Source: JBGPIT01 sp041485125 (GTDB taxonomy: Bacteria; Desulfobacterota; Binatia; UTPRO1). Taken from it: DNA of 18,752 nucleotides. Below are positions 1 to 6,887 of the stretch, one piece after another. Under the pieces are notes generated by a model. It saw only the letters and a list, made by a program, of their open reading frames with translations. It searched no databases and was not told where the DNA came from. Numbering within the stretch: the stretch's first letter is position 1; the number at the start of each line of letters is the position of its first letter. Location: positions 1-18,752 of the forward strand of contig JBGPIT010000052.1 in assembly GCA_041485125.1 (NCBI GenBank). Direction: 5' to 3'. The position numbers were made by a program, and so were the translations under genes.

Positions 1-65
1 CCGGCGGCGAGGAATGTCAGTGCCGCGAGCGCGGCCCATGCGAGCGCGCGTCCTCCACCCGTCAT
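1..65 (-). CDS. Partial CDS: N-terminus of a probable exported protein
   Basis: An ATG at 65-63 lies 4 bp after the stop codon of the enoyl-CoA hydratase-like gene and reads to the window edge without a stop. The visible 21 codons give MTGGGRALAWAALAALTFLAA. This has the layout of a signal peptide: a short basic N-region with one Arg, then an Ala/Leu-rich hydrophobic core. The gene would continue the cyclophilin and hydratase operon on the minus strand. No Shine-Dalgarno sequence is evident, so translation may be coupled to the gene before it. The mature protein is outside the window, and no function can be given. Confidence 0.5.
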   Translation of the reverse strand, partial: MTGGGRALAWAALAALTFLAA

Positions 66-69
66 GCGA

Positions 70-831
70 TCAGTGACGGGAGAGCAAGCGGGCGCGTACC
101 TCGCCCATCTGGCGGCGTGCCGGCTCGCCGAACCAGACGTCGAGAAACTCGCGGTCGACGCGCTCGCGCCCCGCGGCGATGCGATCGAGCGCCGGCGCGA
201 CGAGATGGGTCTTGATGGTCGCGAACGCGGGCAACGAGTCGCGGGCGATCGTGCGCGCGATGGCGATGGCGCGGCCGAGGAGCGCGTCGGGCTCGACGAC
301 CTCGTCGACGAGGCCGCGGCTGAGCGCCTCGGTCGGGGTGTAGAGCGCGCCCGTCAGCATCACCTCGCGGACCCGGTCGGGCGACAAGGCGTGGCGCGTG
401 ATCTCGAGCGGCACGCTCGGGAACGGAATGCCGATTTGCACCTCGTTCAGACCGAGCTGGATATCGGCGTCGCTCACGATACGGAGGTCGCAGCTCAGCG
501 CCAGGACGCAGCCGCCGGCGATGGCGTGACCGTTCACCGCGGCGATCGTCGGCCGCGGCAGCGAGAACCAGGCCAGCATCGTCTCGCCGAGACGGTCGAC
601 GAAGGCGGTCAGCGTGGTGCGGTCGTACTCGTAGAGCTCGAGCAGGTTCAGGCCGGCGGAGAAGCAGTTGCGCGTCCCGGTGAGGACGATCGGCAGCGGC
701 TCGCCGCTCTGCAGCTCGGCCATCGTCGCTTGCAGGTCGCTGAAGAAATCGTCGTCCATCGCGTTGACCTTGTTCGAGGTCATGGTGACGACGCTGACGT
801 CGTCGATGCGCTCGATGATCCAACGCGACAC
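70..831 (-). CDS. Enoyl-CoA hydratase/isomerase (crotonase) family protein
   Basis: This 253-aa protein has the usual length for a single-domain crotonase-fold enzyme; such proteins hydrate, isomerise or cleave acyl-CoA thioesters in the cytoplasm. The oxyanion-hole segment TGTRNCFSAGLNL (about 51-63) matches the family CAGADL region, and the second oxyanion loop is NGHAIAGGCVLALSCD (about 100-115). The first catalytic Glu of canonical hydratases (GGGCELAL context) is replaced by Val109. The second, in LGLNEVQIGIP, is kept as Glu130. Loss of the first Glu with the second kept resembles delta3,delta2-enoyl-CoA isomerases, so isomerase or another crotonase activity is as likely as hydration. 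The start is GTG, 18 bp after the cyclophilin stop on the same strand, with no clear Shine-Dalgarno. Family assignment is firm; substrate is unknown. Confidence 0.9.
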   Translation of the reverse strand: MSRWIIERIDDVSVVTMTSNKVNAMDDDFFSDLQATMAELQSGEPLPIVLTGTRNCFSAGLNLLELYEYDRTTLTAFVDRLGETMLAWFSLPRPTIAAVNGHAIAGGCVLALSCDLRIVSDADIQLGLNEVQIGIPFPSVPLEITRHALSPDRVREVMLTGALYTPTEALSRGLVDEVVEPDALLGRAIAIARTIARDSLPAFATIKTHLVAPALDRIAAGRERVDREFLDVWFGEPARRQMGEVRARLLSRH

Positions 832-849
832 GGTGCGCTCGCTACGGTT

Positions 850-1458
850 CTAGGGCGCGACGCGCACCGACTCGAGCACGACCGGGGTGGTCGGGACGTT
901 CTGGTGCGGGCCCTTGTTCGCCGTCGGCACGGCCTCGATCTTCTTCACCACGTCCATGCCGGAGATCACCTTGCCGAAGACCGCATAGCCGTAGCCGGCC
1001 GGGGTGTCGTCGCGATGGTCGAGAAAGCCGTTGTCCTTGGTGTTGATGAAGAACTGGGCGGTGGCGCTGTCGACGACACCGGTGCGCGCCATCGCGAGCG
1101 TGCCGTTGGTGTTCTTCAGGCCGTTGCCGGCCTCGTTCTTGATCGGCGCCTTGGTCGGCTTCTGCTGCATGTCGGGCGTGAAGCCGCCGCCCTGGATCAT
1201 GAACTGAGGGATGACGCGGTGAAAGACGGTGCCGTCGTACTGCTTCGCCTCGGCGTAATCGAGGAAGTTCTTGACCGTGACCGGTGCCTTGTCGGGATAG
1301 AGCTCGGCCTTGATCTCACCCATCGAGGTCTTCAGCACGACGATGGTTGCCTTCCCCGGCGCGGGCGGCGGGCTCTTCGGCGGATCCGCGGCGTGGGCAA
1401 ATGCCACGGCCGAGAGCAAGGACACCGAGATCGTCGCGAGCAAGGCGGTCAACGTCAT
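850..1458 (-). CDS. Exported peptidyl-prolyl cis-trans isomerase, cyclophilin type
   Basis: This 202-aa cyclophilin catalyses cis/trans isomerisation of X-Pro bonds. Residues 1-23 form a signal peptide with a hydrophobic core and an AHA-A cleavage-like site. A Pro-rich linker follows (about 25-35), so the enzyme should act in the periplasm. The catalytic and binding signature FHRVIPQFMIQGG (about 79-91) carries the conserved Arg81, Phe86, Met87 and Gln89. It is followed by GTLAMAR, SATAQFFINTKDNGFLDHR and YAVFGKVISGMDVV, all in family order. A start further upstream is open, but the ATG at 1458 has a strong GGAGGGG sequence just before it and begins exactly at the signal peptide. It heads a minus-strand operon and is divergent from the MaoC gene. 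Confidence 0.95.
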   Translation of the reverse strand: MTLTALLATISVSLLSAVAFAHAADPPKSPPPAPGKATIVVLKTSMGEIKAELYPDKAPVTVKNFLDYAEAKQYDGTVFHRVIPQFMIQGGGFTPDMQQKPTKAPIKNEAGNGLKNTNGTLAMARTGVVDSATAQFFINTKDNGFLDHRDDTPAGYGYAVFGKVISGMDVVKKIEAVPTANKGPHQNVPTTPVVLESVRVAP

Positions 1459-1625
1459 GAAGTCCCCTCCGTACGCCGGGTTGGCGAGGCGCGACGTATT
1501 CCACGCGGGTGTGGGAGGGTCAAGGCGGGTCGTGGCAGATCGCCGCACTGGACGCAGGCTGGCGTCGGTACGCGGGATTGCTTAGAGTCCCCGCCGCACG
1601 CCACATTCTCTTTGGAGGACATCGC
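1459..1625. promoter_or_regulatory. Divergent intergenic region between cyclophilin and MaoC genes
   Basis: This 167-bp stretch must hold the promoters for both flanking operons. The minus-strand gene has GGAGGGG before its ATG, and the plus-strand gene has TTTGGAGGA ending a few bases before its ATG at 1626. No convincing -35/-10 pair or operator palindrome could be picked out by eye. Confidence 0.5.
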
Positions 1626-2081
1626 ATGCGCACGATCGACGGCATCGCAGGGTTGAAGGACCTCGTCGGCCAGGAGCTCGGCGTGAGCGACTGGCATCCG
1701 GTGACGCAAGAGGAGGTGAACCTCTTCGCCGATGCCACCCACGATCATCAGTGGATCCACGTCGACGTCGAGCGCTGCAAACGCGAGTCGCCGTTCGGCG
1801 GTCCGATCGCGCACGGCTACTACACGCTGTCGCTCGGCCCCGCCCTGCTCGCCGAGATCATGCGCGTCGACGGCGTGCGCATGGGCGTCAACTACGGCCT
1901 CAACAAGATGCGTCTGCCGAGCCCGGTGCCGGTGGGCTCGCGGGTGCGCCTGCGCGCGAAGCTACACGGCTTCGAGCCGACGCAGACCGGCGGCGATGGG
2001 ACGGTCGGCCTCTCCTTCGAGGTCGAGAACCAGGCCAAGCCGGCGTGCGTCGCCGAGGTGATCTTCCGCTACTACGCGTGA
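1626..2081 (+). CDS. MaoC-like (R)-specific enoyl-CoA hydratase, HtdZ/Rv0130 type
   Basis: This 151-aa single hot-dog-fold protein belongs to the MaoC/hydratase 2 group, which hydrates trans-2-enoyl-CoA to (R)-3-hydroxyacyl-CoA. The block EEVNLFADATHDHQWIHVD followed by GGPIAHGYYTLSL is the hydratase 2 motif. The expected catalytic pair falls at Asp40 and His45, the same numbering recalled for mycobacterial Rv0130 (HtdZ), and the later NYGLNKMRLPSPVPVGSRVR segment is also typical of that subgroup. A longer upstream ORF exists, but the ATG at 1626 has a GGAGGA Shine-Dalgarno and matches the family N-terminus. It is first in a plus-strand operon: its TGA overlaps the GTG start of the next gene. 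Family call is firm; the physiological acyl chain is not known. Confidence 0.93.
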   Translation: MRTIDGIAGLKDLVGQELGVSDWHPVTQEEVNLFADATHDHQWIHVDVERCKRESPFGGPIAHGYYTLSLGPALLAEIMRVDGVRMGVNYGLNKMRLPSPVPVGSRVRLRAKLHGFEPTQTGGDGTVGLSFEVENQAKPACVAEVIFRYYA

Positions 2082-2689
2082 GCGCACCACGGGCATCGCA
2101 TGGACGTCTGCGCCACCGTGGCGTGGCGCTTCTCGTCGCTATGTTCGTACTCGCCGCGTCGCCGGGTGTCGGCGCCGCCGCCGTGCTCTCTTGGCGTGAC
2201 GGTACGACGCTGCACTTGACCAACGACGCGACCACTGCACCGGCGGACGGCACTGTGCGACGGTTCGCGTCGCGCGTCGCCGCGCCTGCCGGGGCGCACG
2301 AAGGCGCCGTGCAGGCGCTTCCCTGCCCGATGCCCGCGACGCTCGCATCGACGGCCGCGGTGGCGTCGCGCGCACCGGTCGAGGCGGCGCCCGCGCCACG
2401 CGTCGCGAATCGGCCGATCGTGATCGCGCCGACGATCGTCGTGCGCGCGCCCGCGACGCAGGTCACCGTCGTCACGGGCGGCTCGTCGGGCTTTGACGGT
2501 TACGGCGCGTGGCCGTTTCTGCCGACGGGATTCATCGGCCACGAGCATCCCCAGGTGCCGTTCCTCGCCGGCCGCCGTCTGGTACCGCACTCGCACTTCT
2601 TCGCGCACGGCAGGGCCGGCTTCTTCACGCCGTGGGGACACTTCAGCGAGCACGGCCTGCTGGTGCCGTCGGTGCCGAGCTACTACTGA
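2078..2689 (+). CDS. Exported His-rich protein with a DUF4124-like N-terminal segment
   Basis: This 203-aa protein is not recognised as a whole. The GTG start overlaps the MaoC stop (GTGA, 4 bp) and gives a clean signal peptide: basic residues 5-14, hydrophobic core 16-28 and an AAA-V cleavage-like site near 33-36. The first mature segment, VLSWRDGTTLHLTND (36-50), resembles the short DUF4124 pattern of periplasmic proteins (W-x-D-x-x-G-x-x-x-T/F-x-N). The middle is Ala/Pro/Val-rich and low in complexity. The C-terminal quarter is rich in Gly, Phe and His, with seven His between 155 and 192 (155, 157, 171, 173, 177, 188, 192), and ends in Ser-Tyr-Tyr. Metal binding is possible but unproven. 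Its TGA overlaps the ATG of the LLM gene by one base, so all three plus-strand genes look translationally coupled. Confidence 0.7.
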   Translation: MSAPRASHGRLRHRGVALLVAMFVLAASPGVGAAAVLSWRDGTTLHLTNDATTAPADGTVRRFASRVAAPAGAHEGAVQALPCPMPATLASTAAVASRAPVEAAPAPRVANRPIVIAPTIVVRAPATQVTVVTGGSSGFDGYGAWPFLPTGFIGHEHPQVPFLAGRRLVPHSHFFAHGRAGFFTPWGHFSEHGLLVPSVPSYY

Positions 2690-3630
2690 TGGCCGTCCCG
2701 CTCCGCTTCGGCGTCCACACCGGTCCGCAGCATTGCTCGATGGCGGAGCTGCAGGCGCTTTGGCGCGTCGCCGATGAAAAGGGTTTCGACTGGATCTCGG
2801 TGTGGGACCACCTCTACCCGGCGGTGATCGGCGAGTCGCGCGGCGACTGCTTCGAGGGCGTGGCGTCGATGACCGCGCTCGCGGCGGCCACGCGCAACGT
2901 CACCGTCGGCTGTCTCGTCTTCTGCGTGCTCTACCGGAACCCGGGGGTGCTGGCGAAGGCGATGGTCACCGTCGATCACGTGAGCGGCGGGCGCATGGAG
3001 ATCGGCCTCGGCATCGGCTGGCATCAGACCGAAGCGGATGCCTTTGGTCTGCCGTTCCCGTCGCTGCGCGAGCGCCTCGACCGACTCGCGGAGTCCGCGG
3101 AAATCCTGCGCCGGCTCTGGCGCGAAGACGCCGTGACCTTCGACGGGCGCTACTACAAGCTCGACCGCGCGCGTTGCGAGCCCAAGCCGATGCACGCGTG
3201 GCCGCGGGTCTGGATCGGCGGCACCGGCGAGCGTCGCTTGCTGCGGATCGTGGCGCAGCACGCCGACGGGTGGAACGCGCCCTTCCTCGCGCCCGAGGCG
3301 TTCGCGCAGAAGAACGCCGTACTCGATCAATGGTGCGAGCGCGAGCGGCGCGATCCCGCCGACATCCTGCGCAGCATCAACGTCGGCCTCGCGATCGCCG
3401 CCGACGAGCGCGACGTTCCGAGACTCCGCGCCGGCCTTGCCGAGCAGTTCGGCGCGATGCTGCCGCTCGTCGAGCCCGGGATCCTCGTCGGCACGCCCGA
3501 CCAGATCGCAGAGCGCATCGCCGCCTACGGCGACGCCGGCGTGCAACGGCTCGTCCTGGCGCTACGTGCGCCCTTCGACGTCGACGGGGTGGCGCTCTTC
3601 CGCGAGCGCGTGATGCCGCGGTTTCAGTGA
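2689..3630 (+). CDS. LLM-class (luciferase-like) F420-dependent oxidoreductase family protein
   Basis: This 313-aa TIM-barrel protein belongs to the bacterial luciferase-like superfamily. The N-terminal strand LRFGVHTGPQ, WISVWDHLYPA (about 35-45), TALAAATRNVTVGCLV and the GGRMEIGLGIGWHQTEADAFG segment are in family order. The late WIGGTGERRLLRIVAQHADGWN and GILVGTPDQIAERIAAYGDAGVQ blocks also match the F420-using subfamilies. Such enzymes use reduced F420 or FMNH2 to reduce or oxygenate varied substrates. The cofactor cannot be settled from sequence alone, and no F420 biosynthesis gene is in view. The ATG at 2689 overlaps the stop of the gene before it by one base. Its 3' end overlaps the convergent biotin synthase gene by 7 bp. 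Confidence 0.93.
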   Translation: MAVPLRFGVHTGPQHCSMAELQALWRVADEKGFDWISVWDHLYPAVIGESRGDCFEGVASMTALAAATRNVTVGCLVFCVLYRNPGVLAKAMVTVDHVSGGRMEIGLGIGWHQTEADAFGLPFPSLRERLDRLAESAEILRRLWREDAVTFDGRYYKLDRARCEPKPMHAWPRVWIGGTGERRLLRIVAQHADGWNAPFLAPEAFAQKNAVLDQWCERERRDPADILRSINVGLAIAADERDVPRLRAGLAEQFGAMLPLVEPGILVGTPDQIAERIAAYGDAGVQRLVLALRAPFDVDGVALFRERVMPRFQ

Positions 3631-4712
3631 GCCGCCGAGCCGTCTGACGCGCCGGCGTCACCGCTTGCGCACGCCGACACGGCGACTTCACGATCGATCT
3701 CGACCTGGAAGCCGAGCGACTCGATCATCGCGCGCGCCGGCTCCGCGGCGAGCCCGGGTGTGGTGAGATAGCCGTCGATGAAGATCGAGTTGGCGGGATA
3801 GAGCGCGAGCGCCTGCCACGCGCCGAGATTCCGCTCGCGGCCGCCGGCGGCGCGAATCTCGCTCGACGGGTTCGCGAAGCGAAACGCGCACAGCGCCTTC
3901 AGCCCCTTCAGTGCCGTCACCGAGGCGCTGCTTTCGAGCGGCGTGCCCGCGATCGGCAGGAGGAAGTTCACCGGCAGGGAGTCGACGCCGAGCTCACGCA
4001 GCGCGAGCGCGAGATCGACGACGTCGTCATCGGTCTCGCCCATGCCGATGATGCCTCCGCAACAGGTCGAGAGGCCGGCGCGCTGCACGGCGCGCACGGT
4101 CGCGACCCGGTCGGCATAGGTGTGCGTGGTGCAGATTGCCGGATGATGGCGCTCGCTGGTGTTCAGGTTGTGGTTCACCCAGCCGACGCCGGCGGCCTTG
4201 AGCTCGTGCGCCTGCGGCTCGTCCATGAGGCCGAGCGAGACGCAGATCTCGAGCGTGGGAAACTCGGTCTTGATCGCACGCGTCGCGGCGGCGACGTGTG
4301 CGATGTCGCGGCTACTCGGTCCGCGGCCGCTCGTCACCATGCAGTAACGCCGTGCCCCGCGCGCGACGGCGGCGCGGGCGCCGTCGACGAGGGTGTCGTG
4401 CGGGAGCAGGCGATAGGTGTCGATCGCGGCGGTCGAGATCGCCGACTGCGAGCAGTAGTGGCAATCCTCGGGGCAGAGGCCGCTGCGCGCGTTCCGCAGG
4501 AGACAGAGCTTGACGTCGCGGCCGAAGAAACGCTCACGCACCCGAAATGCCGCGAGCAAGAGCGCGCGCAGGTCGGCGTCGGGCGCCCGCAACACTGCGA
4601 GCAGCTCGGCGCGGGTCGGGACGGTCCCCGCCAGCGCGCGCTCAGCATACGCCGCGTACGTGCCGGACCGTTCGTCCATGGTGCTCCACTCCGTCGTCAT
4701 CGCCATGCTCAT
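3624..4712 (-). CDS. bioB: Biotin synthase
   Basis: This 362-aa radical-SAM enzyme inserts sulfur into dethiobiotin to make biotin. The 4Fe-4S/SAM motif CPEDCHYC gives Cys80, Cys84 and Cys87. The auxiliary 2Fe-2S ligands are present as Cys124 (RYCMVTSGR), Cys157 (EICVSLG) and Cys217 (LSTCCGG, aligned with E. coli Cys188), plus Arg287 (SEIRAAGGRE). The NHNLNTS motif is also intact, so the enzyme should be functional. The ATG at 4712 has GAGGAG about 7 nt upstream; the extra N-terminal 25 or so residues relative to E. coli are not conserved-looking. It lies 16 bp after the hydratase/dehydrogenase fusion gene and is probably co-transcribed with it. No bioA, bioD or bioF is in the window. The C-terminal tail is Ala/Ser-rich, and the 3' end overlaps the LLM gene. 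Confidence 0.97.
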   Translation of the reverse strand: MSMAMTTEWSTMDERSGTYAAYAERALAGTVPTRAELLAVLRAPDADLRALLLAAFRVRERFFGRDVKLCLLRNARSGLCPEDCHYCSQSAISTAAIDTYRLLPHDTLVDGARAAVARGARRYCMVTSGRGPSSRDIAHVAAATRAIKTEFPTLEICVSLGLMDEPQAHELKAAGVGWVNHNLNTSERHHPAICTTHTYADRVATVRAVQRAGLSTCCGGIIGMGETDDDVVDLALALRELGVDSLPVNFLLPIAGTPLESSASVTALKGLKALCAFRFANPSSEIRAAGGRERNLGAWQALALYPANSIFIDGYLTTPGLAAEPARAMIESLGFQVEIDREVAVSACASGDAGASDGSAAH

Positions 4713-4728
4713 CGGTTCTCCTCGAGGC

Positions 4729-6753
4729 TCAGGTCCAGCCGTGCTCGCGGGCGTAGAAGAACGGACCGCCGAGGTACATCGCGAAGCCGATCGCGTAGAC
4801 GAAGGCGAGGTCGGCCTCCTCCTCGCCGGCGACGATGCCGCGATCGCGCAGCTCGCGGGCTTTCCGCCACAGCGCGCGCACGCAGCGCTCCTCGATCTCG
4901 TCGGCGCTCGCGACGTGATCGCCGCGCGGAGCGGCCAGCTCGGCGAGGCCGGCCCACGGTCGCGCGCGTTTGCCGTCGACGTAGTCGTAGAAGCCCGCCG
5001 CCGTCTTCAGGCCGAAGCGGCCGCGGTCGCGCAGCTGGACGACGAGCGGTGTCGGCTCGATGCGCTGCTCGCGCGCCAGGACGTCGAACATGCCGGCGGC
5101 GACGTCGATGCCGGCCTGGTCGGCGACCTCGAACGGGCCGAGCGGAAAGACCCGCGCCCGCATCACCTCGTCGATGGTCTCGATCGGCGTGCCCTCACGG
5201 AAGAGCGCCTCGGCCTCGCGGAAATACTCGGCGAGGGCGGCGTTGACGAGAAAGCCCGGCGAGCCGTCGCGCAGGATCACCGGTACCTTGCCGATCCGCC
5301 GCACGAAGGCGTGCGTCGCCGCCAGCACCGGGGGCGGCGTGGCGTCGGTGCGGATCACCTCGACGAGCGCGCGCTGCGGATGCTCGGCGGGGCTGAAGAA
5401 GTGCAAGTTGACGAGGTTCGCGGCATCGCCGCCGCCCTCGCGGAAGAACTCGGCGAGGAAGCCGGGGCCCATCGAGCTGCTGTTCGAGCTGACGATGGCG
5501 TCGCGCCGCACCACGCCGGCGAGAGCGCGGTAGAAGGTGTGCTTCACCTCCGGGTCTTCCTTGCGCGCCTCGATGACGAGGTCGCAGTCGGCGAGGCGCG
5601 CGAGCTCGGTCGTGATCGCAATCGATGCGACCTCGCCGTCGGCGGCGGCCGCGTCGACGCGGCCGCGCTGGATGAGCGGCTCGTCTTTCGCGCGCAGCCG
5701 CGCCGGCACGCCGGCGGCGAGGCTCGGAACCGGCACGTGGCCGACCACGTCGTAGCCGGCGCGCCGGGCGAGGAACGCGATCGCGTTTCCCATGTAGCCG
5801 TCGATCCCGTCGACGCCGACGCGTTTGATCGGCCGCGCCTCGACATTCGCGAGCTCGGGCGGGAGCTTGTTCACCCGCTGCTGGGTGAAGAAGAAGCGCA
5901 TCCCGGCCTTGGCCTCGCTCGAGGTCGCGACCTCGAGGAAGCGGTCGCGCTCGAGCTTGATCGCGTCGACGAGCGGCATCTGCACGCCGCGCGTGATCAC
6001 CTCGAGGGCGACGTAAGGCGCGCGCGGGCGGTCGCGGCCCTGCGTCGCCTTGCGGATCGTCGGCAGCACCATCGGCGCGACCTGCTCCGCCATGCTCAAG
6101 TCCGGCGTCGGCGGCGCCAGCACCGGCAGGTCGTCACGCAAGAACTTCGCGGCGTACGTCCGGAGGTCGGTGCCGTCCGGCACGAGCGCGTCGATCATCC
6201 GGATCGCGAGCGCGCGCTCGGCACCGAGCGACTTGCCCTGCAGGATGATCGAGAGCGCCGCGTCGCCGTTTAGAGGATCAGTCGGGTGGACGAGGCCGGA
6301 GCGCCGCGGCAGGCGTTGCGTGCCGCCGAGACCGGGAAAGATGTTGAGCAGGATCTCCGGAAAGCCCAGCGACGAGCGGCGCGTGGCGACGATCGCGCGG
6401 CAGGCGAGCGCGAGCTCGTAGATACCGCCGAGGCAGACGCCGTCGACGGCCGCGACCCACGGGAACGGGCTCTGCTCGATGCGGAAGAGGACGGCGTTGC
6501 CGCGGTCGATGAAGCCGGTGAGATCGGCGTCGGTGCCGCTCATCAGCTCGCCGATGTTCGCGCCCGCACCCAGACCGTAGCGGTTGCCGGCGAGGATCGC
6601 TCCCTGCAGCGGCGTGCGGCCGTGCGCCGCGCGCAGCGTCTGCTCGAGCGCTTCGAGGTCCGCGATCGCCGCGCTCGAGAGCGTATTCATGCCGCCCGAG
6701 TCGAAGGTAACGTAGGCGATCCCGTCTTCGATCGTGTGTGTGAAGGTCGCCAT
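4729..6753 (-). CDS. Enoyl-CoA hydratase/3-hydroxyacyl-CoA dehydrogenase-like fusion (FadB/FadJ type)
   Basis: This 674-aa protein has the two-part layout of beta-oxidation multifunctional enzymes. Residues 1-200 are a crotonase domain with both catalytic Glu kept: Glu113 in LGGIYELALAC and Glu133 in GFPEILLNIFPGLGGTQRLPR. Residues 311-500 are the NAD-domain counterpart and 500-674 the helical C-terminal domain. The dehydrogenase His/Glu pair is present as His451 (NLHFFSPAEHP) and Glu465 (LVEVIRT), with Asn504 in SPGFLVNA and the Ser-rich SSNSSSM loop. The dinucleotide loop is unusual: VGVDGIDGYMGNAIA (312-326) reads GxxGxxG rather than GxGxxG, and the acidic ribose-binding residue after strand 2 is missing (DVVGHVPVP). 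Hydratase activity looks secure, dehydrogenase activity less so. AAGGTGA precedes the ATG. It is the first gene before bioB. Confidence 0.92.
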   Translation of the reverse strand: MATFTHTIEDGIAYVTFDSGGMNTLSSAAIADLEALEQTLRAAHGRTPLQGAILAGNRYGLGAGANIGELMSGTDADLTGFIDRGNAVLFRIEQSPFPWVAAVDGVCLGGIYELALACRAIVATRRSSLGFPEILLNIFPGLGGTQRLPRRSGLVHPTDPLNGDAALSIILQGKSLGAERALAIRMIDALVPDGTDLRTYAAKFLRDDLPVLAPPTPDLSMAEQVAPMVLPTIRKATQGRDRPRAPYVALEVITRGVQMPLVDAIKLERDRFLEVATSSEAKAGMRFFFTQQRVNKLPPELANVEARPIKRVGVDGIDGYMGNAIAFLARRAGYDVVGHVPVPSLAAGVPARLRAKDEPLIQRGRVDAAAADGEVASIAITTELARLADCDLVIEARKEDPEVKHTFYRALAGVVRRDAIVSSNSSSMGPGFLAEFFREGGGDAANLVNLHFFSPAEHPQRALVEVIRTDATPPPVLAATHAFVRRIGKVPVILRDGSPGFLVNAALAEYFREAEALFREGTPIETIDEVMRARVFPLGPFEVADQAGIDVAAGMFDVLAREQRIEPTPLVVQLRDRGRFGLKTAAGFYDYVDGKRARPWAGLAELAAPRGDHVASADEIEERCVRALWRKARELRDRGIVAGEEEADLAFVYAIGFAMYLGGPFFYAREHGWT

Positions 6754-6887
6754 GACGGGTCACCTTGTTTCGGGCGCTCGGCCGATTGTCAACCCCGCCA
6801 TACGTTCGACGTTCACCACGGCGCGCGTCGCGACGCGCACGCCGACCGAATTGACGGTGGCAGGCCTACCTGCCATCGACGGACGGG
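6754..6887. promoter_or_regulatory. Divergent promoter region, FadB-like gene and DUF748 gene
   Basis: This 134-bp region separates two divergent genes. On the minus strand a perfect TTGACA hexamer lies at 6792-6787, but no good -10 sits 16-18 bp downstream. On the plus strand an inverted repeat (6858-6875) lies just before the DUF748 start. Promoters must be here, but exact positions are uncertain. Confidence 0.4.
6858..6875 (+). repeat. Inverted repeat 13 bp upstream of the DUF748 gene
   Basis: TGGCAGG and CCTGCCA form a perfect 7-bp inverted repeat around CCTA. The centre ends 12 nt before the ATG at 6888. It could be an operator, or an RNA hairpin that covers the ribosome-binding region of the DUF748 gene, which has no strong Shine-Dalgarno. 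Confidence 0.45.

Noticed and set aside
64..1656. 530-codon plus-strand frame across the hydratase and cyclophilin genes
   Set aside because: Charged, repetitive translation and no ribosome-binding site; the minus strand holds two clear protein families.
4510..6273. 587-codon plus-strand frame opposite the hydratase/dehydrogenase fusion
   Set aside because: Shadow frame of a well supported gene; no recognisable domain.
6787..6792. Perfect TTGACA on the minus strand upstream of the FadB-like gene
   Set aside because: The hexamer 17 bp downstream is AACAAG and overlaps the ribosome-binding site; not enough for a promoter call.
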